The notes beneath the pieces were generated by a model. The model saw nothing but the letters and a program-made list of their open reading frames with translations. It had not been told where the DNA came from and ran no database searches. From Pegoplata infirma (lineage: Eukaryota > Arthropoda > Insecta > Diptera > Anthomyiidae): 64,000 bases of DNA. Positions 53,458 to 63,964 of this stretch are shown here, in pieces (the stretch's first letter is position 1; each line of letters opens with the position of its first letter). The translations under genes were made by a program, and so were the position numbers. Location of the stretch: contig OY992537.1 in assembly GCA_963921195.1 (NCBI GenBank), positions 51,794,313-51,858,312 on the forward strand, written 5' to 3'.

Positions 53458-55049
53458 AAAATCGGATGTTATGTGACCACGCTATTCCCGAAAAACTGGA
53501 CCAGCATCGGGGAAAAATTTTAATTTCCTCCATTGAAATGGTAATAAATCAGGAAAAAAAATAACCACTACCTTAAGCATGTATTTTTTAGGCATTTACA
53601 TTTATGCAAATCCAAATTTCATAAAAATCTGATTATAAACAACAAAATGGCAAAAATTTAAAGATTTTTTGTGCTAAAGGTGTCCAACTTTAGGGGCCCC
53701 TGGTGGTGCCTTTATTAGACATGTGGTATCCATCGTCTTAACTCGAGCTCGAAATTACATTAGCTATAACCGTTGCAAATTTGACTATAATCAGTTCAGT
53801 ACTTACTGCATGGCCGAATTATTTTCCAAAAAAAAATCGGTAATAAACCACTGTGCATTGATTGGTATGCAACAAAAATATTTTACACTAATTTTTTTTT
53901 ACAAAAAGAAAAATTTTTTATCGAAACATAAATGTTTCTAGTCAAATTTTTTTATAATTTTTTAACGTTAAAAATATTTAAATCACTGTGAGAGGTATTC
54001 ATGGATCCGACCAAGTCGAATTTAACTTTTTTACATGTTTTTAATATAAAAGTATTTTTTTTTATTTTACCACATGTTCTGAAGTTTTATCAATATATCA
54101 ATGATTTGCAATTTTTGCAAAAATTGTCGAAATAATTTTAATGTCAATTCATAATCTGCACCAGTCTAAGGTACAAAATTTTTATAAATTTTAAGCTTTA
54201 AAACAAATCGTTACTAATAATACTCGTAAATATAATTTATCACTTTTTTTAATTTCTAATGATATTTTTTTACAATCGTCACCAACAGAAATAATAATAA
54301 ATTAAACTTACTAATAAAAGAATATTTTTTCACAAAATTTGAAATTCACTCTTCTAACGATCACCAACTACTGTAGAAATTTTTAAATTTGAATCGCGTT
54401 TTTCATATAGAACAAAAAAAAATAAACTAATGAAAATATGTTTTAATTTTTTTTTTACAAACACTAATCAAAAGAGAGAGAGATAACCGACAGTGTAGGG
54501 ACCCGAATAATAAAAGAGGTTTAATTAATTGATTGTTACGTGTATTTTTGCTAAAAAAATATTTAAATTTATTTTGAGGGGCTTGTGCGATTGATACTAT
54601 TTGTTTAACACTAAATATGCTAAGAGTGGTGACACAAACATTTTTAGTTTTTGATAAGAAGATGATGATTGGGCATTTTTTTTAAACAAGTTCCATTTTA
54701 AACCTGACAGAACTATTTGCATTTTAAATGAGACTTTTTTGAGTCAAACGAAAAAATGCTGGTGCTAAAAGTCCAATATTCGGAAAAATCAACTTCGGGC
54801 GTGCTAGTGTACTATAAAAGGATCAGTATTGGGGTCCCAATTTCAAAAATGTTCCCCAACGGAATTTTTTATTTAATTGTTTACGTTTAAGTCTTTCATA
54901 AAAACTATTTAGAAAAATGTACACAATAAAATAAAAATAACTTCGATGGCACGCTATCCCGTCCGTTCCCGAGAAAAATCTTCTTTTGTGAAAAAAAAAA
55001 AATAAATGAGTGAAAAAAAAATTCTGTAAAAAATTAAATTTTAATAAAA
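53458..55049. other. AT-rich spacer, INE-like tail only
   Basis: 53985-54025 carries 'GAGAGGTATTCATGGATCCGACCAAGTCGAATTTAAC', an INE-like end. Elsewhere no repeat that I can pair and no frame with a domain (72 codons at 53723 is unremarkable). Confidence 0.45.
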
Positions 55050-55442
55050 ATAATGAGTGGATTTTTTTCTGATTAATTTAATTTTGTTTAAAAAAAATAT
55101 TTTAAAATACCAAAAGAAATTTGGAATATTTTTTTCCCTAATTTACGATAAATTAGCATTTATAATCCGAAAAAATAATAACAAAATTTGAAAAAATGAA
55201 ACAAGTTATAAATACATCAAAATTAATCCAAAACAGACTTATTAAATCCTAAAATTTAATTGGATTAATTTTGATTTATTTACAACTTTTTTCATTTTCC
55301 AAATTTTTTTATTATTTTTTCGGGTTATAATTGCTAATTTATTGTAGATTACGGAAAAAATCTTCCAAATTTGTTTTGGCATGTTAAAATATTTATTTTA
55401 GACTAAATAAAATTAATCCGAAAATAAATCCACTTATTGAAA
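55050..55442. mobile_element. TIR MITE, AATAA-GTGGATTT ends
   Basis: TAATGAGTGGATTTTTTTCT at the left; at the right, inverted, CAATAAGTGGATTTATTTTC. The pairing continues through 'ATTAATTTAATTTTGT', 'AAATATTTTAA', 'CAAATTTGGAA' to a centre near 55245. About 390 bp. Confidence 0.7.
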
Positions 55443-56200
55443 AACACAGCATATTATGCTTATTAAGTTTAAGTGAACAATAAAGATGAAAAAAAAAATT
55501 TGTAAAAATAATTGAGGGCGAAAATTTTGAGAAAAATAACATCATTATATATTATTTCCTATTCCACTACATTTAGTTCACCGTTCTATTTCATTTCGTT
55601 TCCAATTTTATCTCATTTCGTTCCATGTAAGTTTCATTGCTTTCATATAACATGCGTTTAAGAAATTAAAAAAATTCTAAAAATTTTATCTTAAAGATAT
55701 AAAAAGTACCATTTTATCCCACTTTAACCAATACAGGTACCCCTTATTATCCTAAAATTTTTAATTTCAAAGTATGCCATTCTCTTGGATGTTATTTCTG
55801 TTAAAGGCTCATTCCAAATTTTTTTTTCACTGAAGGATCAAACATTCAAAATTTCAAGTTTCAAGTACCATTATTTCTGGATACGTAAAAAATACCAAAA
55901 ATACAAATTTTCATGAATGTTTTTTTTTTCACTGAAGGATCCTGCATTCCAAATTTCAAGTGTCTAGGATCATTATTTCCGGAAATTATAAAAAAAATTC
56001 TAAATGCACACTTTTTTTTAATAAATTCTTTTTCCAGAATATTATTTTTCACCAAAGGATCCTACACTCTAAATTTAAGTTGCTATAACCATTATTTCAG
56101 GAAATATTAGAAGTACTAGAAGTACACTTTTTTATCAGTTTTACCCCCTAAGAACCGGAATTTTAAAATATAGCTTTTTCCAGAATCCTACATCCCAAAT
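55443..56200 (+). repeat. Diverged tandem repeat, unit about 115-125 bp
   Basis: 'TTTTTCAC(T/C)(G/A)AAGGATC(C/A)(T/A)' followed by 'CATTC(C/A)AAATTTCAAGT' and 'ACCATTATTTC(T/C)GGA' recurs at about 55825, 55925 and 56045, with a weaker copy before (about 55680-55790). Antisense frames (64 and 65 codons) run along it and are by-products. Confidence 0.65.
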
Positions 56201-57135
56201 TTTGCGGTTAACCGTTAACCGCGGTTAATCGCTTGCATTTTAACGGTAGCACAGTGCCACATTTGGCCAATCTAGGACGACAAAAATCTAATTTTAATTA
56301 TATTGACTTGAAATTCGGTATAAATTGTCGTTTTGACTTCGAAAATAACATTATGAAAAATATGGGTGGCCGGTTAAGGGCCACGCCCACTTTTTAAAAA
56401 TTTTTAATTTTGGTTATAATTTCTTTAAATTTGGTATATATACTCTCAATGACTGTAGAAATAATATCACAAAAAAAGGGGGCGGTCAGACAACTGTCAC
56501 GCCCACTTTTTTAAAATATGTTAAAAAAATATGTAGAAACAAGGTTTACATATCGCCCCACTGTAGTCGGCGTCGCAGACGGTCGCAAAAGTTAGCCGTT
56601 GAAATAAGTACTATGGATATTGGTCAGTATATCTGAAAAAGTCCGGCGACCAATACGGACCAAACACAAAAGTTCTATTCCATCAAAAAAATAAATATAT
56701 AATTTTATTTTCAAAAATTTGTATTTTGTTAAAAATTTAATAAAAAATAGAAAAATTTGTTTAAATAAAAAAGAAAAAATATGACTTAAAGCACTTCAAT
56801 ATCCTTTAAAATCACAAAAAAAAGAGTGGATAAATATCTCTTTTTGTTCAAAAGTTATAAAAATTTAAACTTGACTCTATTTATGCGAAATTATGTACAC
56901 TAGTTACAGGATTTTACAAGATGCAACTTTATGCACCCACCTGTTAATAACGAACAGAATTATCGTTCTTATATGATTATTTCCGTGCTATTAGGAATGT
57001 TCTATAATACATACAAACATATCATGGAAATCGGGCAACTTTTTTTTTTTTGATTTTTGTCGTGCTAGATTGGCCAAATGTGGCACTGTGCGTAGCCGCG
57101 GTTAAGGCAAACTGCAGTTATTTGCAAACCCTAGT
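56201..57135. mobile_element. Nested TIR elements: GTTAACCGCGG outer, CACAGTGCCACATT inner
   Basis: Inner element, about 56254-57091: CACAGTGCCACATTTGGCCA at the left, and inverted at the right CACAGTGCCACATTTGGCCA; the match runs about 39 bp with one difference. Outer sequence at each side ('GCGGTTAACCGTTAACCGCGG', 'GCCGCGGTTAAGGCAAACTGC') belongs to an older element split by it. The interior has 'GCCACGCCCACTTTTTAAAA' twice (56378, 56490), a phrase also found in Drosophila INE-1. No transposase. Confidence 0.7.
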
Positions 57136-57170
57136 CAGTTTACTTTACAGAATTTATCACACTCAAAAAA

Positions 57171-57774
57171 AGACCAAGGACATAATTTCGTTAAAAATAG
57201 TTTCTAAATTTTACCATAATTTATTAAAATTTTGCTTTAAGTTTGGAAATTCCCTAAACTGTAAGGACAAAACTTAAGTTCATTTGCTGTGAAAAAGTTA
57301 ATACACTCAAAAAAAGTGAACTAAAAAATGGAAAAATTAACTAAATTTTGAGATATGTTAGTTATTTGTATACTTTACAGTAGTTAGTTGTTTTCAACTA
57401 CAAAGTCAGTTGTTTTTGTATGAAAAATATCAAACAACTATTTCTGTTAGTTATTTTAAGTCGTTTTTTTTAACAACGAAAAAAAATTATATATTGATTA
57501 TTTTATTATTACTACATTTTAGTTGTTATGACTACAAATGTAAGAAGTTTTTACTACATAAGTCAGTGCTTTTTTGTCAGTTAAAAAAACTAACATTGTT
57601 AGTTGATTTAACTGAAAAAGTAGTTGACCCCAAAACAACTTACAAAGTAGTTATTTTAACTGACATTTTCAGTTGATTTTACTAACATAATTTTTTGAGT
57701 GTAAAAATAAGGAAAACAATTTTGTTTGCCAATTTTAACTAGAAAATGGGAAAATTTCATTATTTTTTAGTTCA
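57171..57774. mobile_element. CAC-type elements, one inside another, partial
   Basis: 57171 starts CACTCAAAAAAAGACCAAGG, with arm sequence of the 50363-51449 family (AAATTTTACCATAATTTATT, 'AACTTAAGTTCATTTGCTG'). 57309 starts a second CACTCAAAAAAAGTGAACTA. 57358-57701 is 9889-family sequence ending ATTTTTTGAGTG. 57702-57772 resumes the first family. The order is consistent with two rounds of insertion, but ends are missing. Confidence 0.55.
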
Positions 57775-58312
57775 CACTCAAAAAATTATGTTAGTAAAAT
57801 CAACTGAAAATGTCAGTTAAAATAACTACTTTGTAAGTTGTTTTGGGGTCAACTACTTTTTCAGTTAAATCAACTAACAATGTTAGTTATTTTAACTGAC
57901 AAAAAACAACTGACTTATGCAGTAAAAACTACTTACATTTGTAGTCAAAATAGCTAATAGTAAAAATAATTAATATATATATATTTTTTTTTTTTTTAAA
58001 TTCAGAAAAAAAATGGAAGACCAAATTTTTTCCAATTTTTTTTTTTTTTAAGTTGTGAGAAATATTTTTTTTTTGGAAAAAAACTTTGAAAATTTTTCAG
58101 AGATAAAAAAATAAAATTAACTACTTTAAATAAGTGTTACTACATTACAGTACTTTTTTGTTAGTTATTCAAAAAAACGACTTAAAGTAACTAACAGAAA
58201 TAGTTGTTTGATATTTTTCATACAAAAAAACTGACTTTGTAGTTGAAAACAACTTACTACTACAAAATATGCAAATAACTAACATGTAGTAACTGACATA
58301 ATTTTCTGAGTG
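57775..58312. mobile_element. CAC-type TIR element, 'AGTTATTTTAACT' family
   Basis: CACTCAAAAAATTATGTTAG at the left, ...GACATAATTTTCTGAGTG at the right, CA on both sides (57773-57774, 58313-58314). The arms repeat AACAACTGAC, AGTTAAAATAACTA words. 538 bp; near relative of 9889-10459. Confidence 0.82.
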
Positions 58313-58665
58313 CATACACATTTGAGGACTAGATTGGGTTTTTTAATGGAAGACCAAATTTTTTCCAATTTTTTTAAGTTGTGAGAAATATTTTTTTTTT
58401 GGAAAAAAACTTTGAAAATTTTTCAGAGATAAAAAAAATAAAATTAACTACTTTAAATAAGTGTTACTACATTACAGTACTTTTTTGTTAGTTATTCAAA
58501 AAAACGACTTAAAGTAACTAACAGAAATAGTTGTTTGATATTTTTCATACAAAAAAACTGACTTTGTAGTTGAAAACAACTTACTACTACAAAATATGCA
58601 AATAACTAACATGTAGTAACTGACATAATTTTCTGAGTGCATACACATTTGAGGACTAGATTGGC
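58012..58665. repeat. Recent tandem duplication of about 335 bp
   Basis: The block from AATGGAAGACCAAATTTTTT to 'GAGGACTAGATTGG' occurs at about 58012-58340 and again at about 58347-58664, nearly identical apart from lengths of T and A runs. It spans the right half of the CAC-type element plus 28 bp of its flank, so it was duplicated after insertion. Confidence 0.85.
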
Positions 58666-59461
58666 TTCAGACGCCATTGGCTTAAGACCTCATTAAGGGG
58701 CGCCATAGATTTTGATTTTTTGTTCGTTTCGTTCTACCTTGCTTAGTTTTTTAGTTTCGGAAATCTTAAAACCAGCATAACTCAAAAACTTATACATATT
58801 TGGCAGGCTTTCAGATATTTTGCAGTAGTGTCCTACGAGCCAAGGGCAGCAAAAATTTTGTTTTAAGGTATTTAGTCCGCAAGGCCGAAGAAAACATTTT
58901 TTATTGTCTATTAGAAAACACAGCTAATAACAGCTGATATTAATGCATATGAGCTTAATATTTGTTTAATTGTCTCTTAATAAATTTTTTGTAATTTCTT
59001 CTTCTTTATAGTAAACAAATTAATTGTGCATGTGTAATGTAATCGTAAAACAAAAATGTAGAATTCAGTATTAAAAAAATTGTATGGTTGATTCTGAGAT
59101 AATCGACTAATTTGTTGTATTTAAATTAAGAAAAACATTTTTTTTTTACTTTATTATTTCTTTGCGGCCACTTAAATATTTTTTTCAAAAATGGTTTTGT
59201 TCTTTAAAATATTGCAAAAATTACGTTAAAACGTCATTTGCCTGGCTGTCAACCGTCATTTGCCTTTTAAGAAGTTAATGTTTACCTGCGATAATTGAGT
59301 CTTAAGAAAATTGTATAAAACTACCTGAATAAAAAACTAAATTCTGAAAAAAATGCAATTTTAAAATTGTCCCGTAATCTCAGAATCAACCATACACATA
59401 AAGACATGTAATAACGTTCATAAAGTTCTTGAACTTAATTTATCATAAACTTATTTTATAG
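58666..59461. other. AT-rich spacer with a foldback-like remnant
   Basis: 58720-58870 ('CGTTCTACCTTGCTTAGTTTTTTAG', 'TCCTACGAGCCAAGGGCAGC') echoes the foldback at 42360-43680 and 50765-51110. The rest is unrecognised. Confidence 0.45.
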
Positions 59462-59467
59462 TACGTT

Positions 59468-59893
59468 CAGATTGGCCTCGAAACCCCGTTAAACGAGGTT
59501 TCGTGCCAAACCTCATTTGAAAATACGTATTTTCCCTCACAAATTTAAACCTTTTTGTAGTGAGGTTTCAACGAAAGTACGATGAAACCTTTTAATTTTC
59601 ATATTTTTACCACTGTGCGACAATGAGAAATAGAGAAAATGGGAAAATGTCAAATATAAAAATATAAAGAAATCAATTTATTTACAAAATTTCTGTGAAA
59701 TATTTATTTGTTTGAAATAAAAATAAAATTAAACAGTGTTAAAAAATTATTTCGGCATAATTAATTTGGTTAAAAATATTTTTTATGTGATGGTTTCCGA
59801 AACCTACATAAATGTCAAAATTGTTGTGTGTGAACAGGTGAGTTTTTAAAATGAAAATACGGGGTTTCAACGGGGTTTCAAGGCCAATCTGAA
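59468..59893. mobile_element. TIR element with GTTCAGATTGGCCT ends
   Basis: GTTCAGATTGGCCTCGAAAC at the left and, inverted, GTTCAGATTGGCCTTGAAAC at the right (19 of 20). ATAGTA is next to both ends as a likely duplication. About 430 bp; subterminal 'AAACCCCGTT' and 'CCTCATTT/AAATGAGG'-like words. Superfamily not known to me. Confidence 0.75.
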
Positions 59894-59939
59894 CATAGTA
59901 TTATTATTAATTTATATTAAACCTACACTTGAAAAAAAT

Positions 59940-61595
59940 ACAGAAAAAGTCTGAGATTCTGAGACATTTTTCCTACAGAAAATGTCTCAGATTCTGAGAC
60001 ATTTTTCCCACAGAAAAAGTCTCAGATTCTGAGACATTTTTCCTACAGAAAAAGTCTCAGATTCTGAGACATTTTTCCTATAGAAAAAGTTCCAGATTCT
60101 GAGACATTTTTCCTAAAGAAAAAGTCTCAGATTCTGAGATATTTTTCCTATAGAAAAAGTCTCAGATTCTAGGACATTTTTCCTATAGAAAAAGTCTCAG
60201 ATTCTAGGATATTTTTCCTATAGAAAAAGTCTCAGATTCTGAGACATTTTCCTATAAAAAAAAGTCTCAGATTCTGAGACATTTTTCCTATAGAAAAAGT
60301 CTCAGATTCTGAGACATTTTTCCTATAGAAAAAGTCTCAGATTCTGAGACATTTTTCCTATAGAAAAAGTCTCAGATTCTGAGACATTTTTCCTATAGAA
60401 AAAGTCTCAGATTCTGAGACATTTTTCCTATAGAAAAAGTCTCAGATTCTGAGACATTTTTCCTATAGAAATTTTTTCCTATAGAAAAAGTCTCAGATTC
60501 TGAGACATTTTTCCTATAGAAAAAGTCTCAGATTCTGAGACATTTTCTCAGATTTTAAGACATTTTTCCTATAGAAAAAATCTCAGATTCTGAGACATTT
60601 TTCCTATAGAAAAAGTCTCCGATTCTGAGACATTTTTCCTATAGAAAAAGTCTCCGATTCTGAGACATTTTTCCTATAGAAAAAGTCTCAGATTCTAAAA
60701 CATTTTTCCTATAGAAAAAGTCTCAGATTCTGAAAAATTTTTTCCTATAGAAAAAGTCTCAGATTCTGAGACATTTTTCCTATAGAAAAAGTCTCAGATT
60801 CTGAGACATTTTCTCAGATTTTAAGACATTTTTCCTATAGAAAAAATCTCAGATTCTGAGACATTTTTCCTATAGAAAAAGTCTCAGATTCTGAGACATT
60901 TTTCATATAGAAAAAGTCTCAGATTCTGAGACATTTTTCCTATAGAAAAAGTATCAGATTCGGAGACATTTTTCGTATAGGAAAAGTCTCAGATTCTGAG
61001 AAATTTTTCCTATAAAAAAAGTCTCAGATTCTGAAACATTTTCCTATAGAAAAAGTCTCAGATTCTGAGACATTTTTCCTATAGGAAAAGTCTCAGATTC
61101 TAAGATATTTTTCCTATAGAAAAAGTCTCAGATTCTGAGAAATTTTTCCTATAAAAAAAGTCTCAGATTCTGAAACATTTTTCCTATAGAAAAAGTCTCA
61201 GATTCTGAGACATTTTTCCTATAGAAAAAGTCTCAGATTCTGAGACATTTTTCCTATAGAAAAAGTCTCAGATTCTGAGACATTTTTCCTATAGAAAAAG
61301 TCTCAGATTCTGAGACATTTTTCCTATAGAAAAAGTCTCAGATTCTGAGACATTTTTCCTATAGAAAAAGTCTCAGATTCTGAGACATTTTTCCTATAGA
61401 AAAAGTCTCAGATTCTGAGACATTTTTCCTATAGAAAAAGTCTCAGATTCTGAGACATTTTTCCTATAGAAAAAGTCTCAGATTCTGAGACATTTTTCCT
61501 ATAGAAAAAGTCTCAGATTCTGAGACATTTTTCCTATAGAAAAAGTCTCAGATTCTGAGACATTTTTGTTATAGAATATATATCAGATTCTGAGT
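59940..61595. repeat. Satellite array 2, 35-bp hairpin unit
   Basis: About 47 copies of the same 35-bp unit as array 1. The last part (about 61190-61560) is almost perfectly uniform. The first two thirds are mixed and include a duplicated higher-order block: GACATTTTCTCAGATTTTAAGAC occurs at about 60539-60561 and 60804-60826, within two similar ~265-bp stretches. Confidence 0.95.
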
Positions 61596-61992
61596 GTTAA
61601 AAGTTTTACAAAAGTATGCGTATTATTTTTTATAATTTTTTGTTGATAACAAAAATTTGAATGTAAATTTTTCTGTTTTATTAATTTCACAGAAAAAAAT
61701 ATTATTAAAACAAAATTGAAATCGCTTGTTTAAAATAATTGAAATCGCTTGTTTAAAATAAAAACAAAAAAAAATTAGCAATTTTTTAATTTGCGCAATT
61801 AAAAATTTATTTCAACTATTTTAAACAAATTTGAGTAAACAATATAAAGACAAAAATAATAGGTTTTCTATATTTTTCCATTTCTTAGTTTTTTGGAATT
61901 CTCATTAAGTTTATCGTTTTTGTATATGGGTATGAAAGTTTGTAATCATCTCTACTAAATTTTCCTATGTCTCCAAAAAATACATGTCGTCA
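61596..61992. mobile_element. CAC-type element, partial, with shared central block
   Basis: CACAGAAAAAAATATTATTA at about 61689 is a left end. 'TTGAAATCGCTTGTTTAAAATAA' is duplicated in tandem (61718-61760). 61879-61975 is the central block also found at 20485-20628 and 23963-24087. The right arm is replaced by the next element. Confidence 0.55.
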
Positions 61993-62746
61993 CCTAAAAT
62001 GCAAAAGGCCCTAACTAACAAAAAATTCAAAATCAGTTTTTTGATTGCTTCTGGATTTAAAACAACTGGATTTAAAACAACAGAAATAACATACACGTCT
62101 CCACAAAAAATTAGCGCTGCATAAAAAAAATTTGCGATTTTATGGCCAAAATTTAAAAACATGTGATTTTGGGCAAACGCCAATGGACGTAACTAAAAAA
62201 AACTTTTTTAATATTTTTTGATTGATTTTGATTCATATTACACTCAAAAAATTATGTTAGTAAAATCAACTGAAAATGTCAGTTAAAATAACTACTTTGT
62301 CAGTTGTTTTGGGGTCAACTACTTTTTCAGTTAAATCAACTAACAATGTTAGTTATTTTAACTGACAAAAAACAACTGACTTATGTAGTAAAAACTACTA
62401 ACATTTGTAGTCAAAATAACTAATATGTAGTAAAAATAAAATAAACAATATATATTTTTTCAAAAAATTTTTCAGAGAAAAAAAATTTAAGACCAAATTT
62501 TTTTCCAAGTTTTTTTTTTTAAATAGTTGTGAAAAATAAAATTTTTTTTTTTTTTTGGAAAAAACTGAAAATTTTTCAGAAATAAAGAAAATAAAATTAA
62601 CTACTTTAAATAACTTTTACTACATTACAGTACTTTTTTTTAGTTACTCAAAAAAACGATTTAAAATAACTAACAGAAAAATAATACAGTTTTTTGCTTC
62701 TCCTGAAAAATTAATAAATGTTAGTTAGGGCCTTTTGCGTTTTAGG
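61993..62746. mobile_element. TIR element with AAAAGGCCCTAACTAAC ends, with nested CAC-type piece
   Basis: 'CCTAAAATGCAAAAGGCCCTAACTAAC' at 61994 is mirrored by 'GTTAGTTAGGGCCTTTTGCGTTTTAGG' ending at 62746. Inside, 62241 starts CACTCAAAAAATTATGTTAG (9889 family) and runs to about 62680 without a visible right end. A 72-codon minus frame at 61965 overlaps the left end; no domain. Confidence 0.65.
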
Positions 62747-63304
62747 CAGTGTTGGCTACCGTTACCCTTTCAATACCGTTACCGATTAAAAACCCTTTGA
62801 TATTGACTACCGTTACCGTTACCAATACCGAAATAAAAAATTTTAAATACCGTTACCGATAAAAAACCGTTACCTTTATTCGGATATTTACCGGTATTAT
62901 ATCGGTTTTGTTTCGGTTGTCTTAATATTACTTATTTTTTCTGGATTAAAAACAGTAAAATATTTTTAATATACGTAAAATAAAAAAAAAATAGTTTATT
63001 GCCAATCGTATTGTTATTTGGACAAATCCAATGATAATGTCGGTCTAACCAATGACCACATTCGCAATAAACAAAATTTTGGCAAAGTAAATGTGGAAAT
63101 CGGTCTAACCAATGATCACATTCCCAATTCACTTAAAAAGTTCCAAAGAGAAATGTTGGTGCCACTTATTGTAAACATTCTCCAGTGGGAAGAGACAAAC
63201 CTGAATTGTTGCAAATCGCTAAAGTGTTTCTGGCGGTGTCATCCATGCAGCTAAGCGTGGAGAGATGTTGTTATGGAGTTAGATACATAATGAGCCCTAC
63301 TCGT
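62747..63304 (+). pseudogene. hAT element relic with transposase C-terminal domain
   Basis: CAGTGTTGGCTACCGTTACC at 62747 is a hAT-type end like that of the element at 45212. 62760-62910 has ATACCGTTACC words. From about 63131 the plus strand encodes the end of a hAT transposase: 'VNILQWEETN' in one frame, then after a one-base shift 'ELLQIAKVFLAVSS', 'LSVERCCYGVRYIMSPTRT' in another. This is the dimerisation region (usual form LAxxFLAxPxxxxxxERxFSxxxxIxSxxRxxL). The catalytic DDE part is missing and there is a frameshift, so it is dead. The right end is cut by a CAC-type element at 63305. Confidence 0.72.
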
Positions 63305-63735
63305 ACACTCAGAAAAAAAATCTGTCGAAAAGTCTGTAAAACAACTTTCAGTTTGAATTAGAAATTTTTTAGCAGATTTTAAAATCGATATTTTACCTGA
63401 ATTCTGTCTTTCAGTTTTAGAGAATAACAATTTTTTTCTGTATTTTTACTGACTCTATTTGCTGAATTTATTACGATTATTTATATTTGTTCAAATTTCA
63501 GCAGATTATTTTGCAATTTTACAAAAATTTTTTGATAAAATTTTTTTTAAAAAAGTAATAAATTTTTTTTTAATTCAAATTTAATTAAAAAAAACATTCC
63601 CTGAAACATCCAAGTTTTTATCCTGTCGATTTTTTTTATCAACGTACCACTCAATTTCGATATTCAGGCTGTTTATTTGAAATCAGCAGGTTTTTCTGCT
63701 TTCCTGACGGTTTTTTCTTCAGATTCTACCTAGAT
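63305..63735. mobile_element. CAC-type element, left end and arm
   Basis: TA then CACTCAGAAAAAAAATCTGT. The arm repeats CAGCAGATT, CTGTAAAA, TTTTCTG words, related to the 3709-4578 family (CTGTAAAAT, CAGCAGAAAAT). No right end was found before about 63735. Confidence 0.55.
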
Positions 63736-63964
63736 TGTCCACCCGGGTGAAAATGAACATGTATGTTCATACATGATCATACATGATACCCTGTATGATA
63801 GTACATGAACAATATATGGAAATGTATGTCATATATGGGAGCATATATGAACATACACACGTAATGTAATATTCCATATATGTGAATGTATGCAACTATG
63901 TGTGGAAAGGTATATGTCATACACCTTCATATATGCTACGCATCTGCATAGCATACATGTCTTA
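63736..63964. repeat. CATACATG/CATATATG word cluster
   Basis: Irregular repetition of CATACATGAT, ATGTATGTTCATACAT, CATATATGG, many of them palindromic. Similar words occur at 18860-18895. Could be a decayed microsatellite or a foldback centre. Confidence 0.5.
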
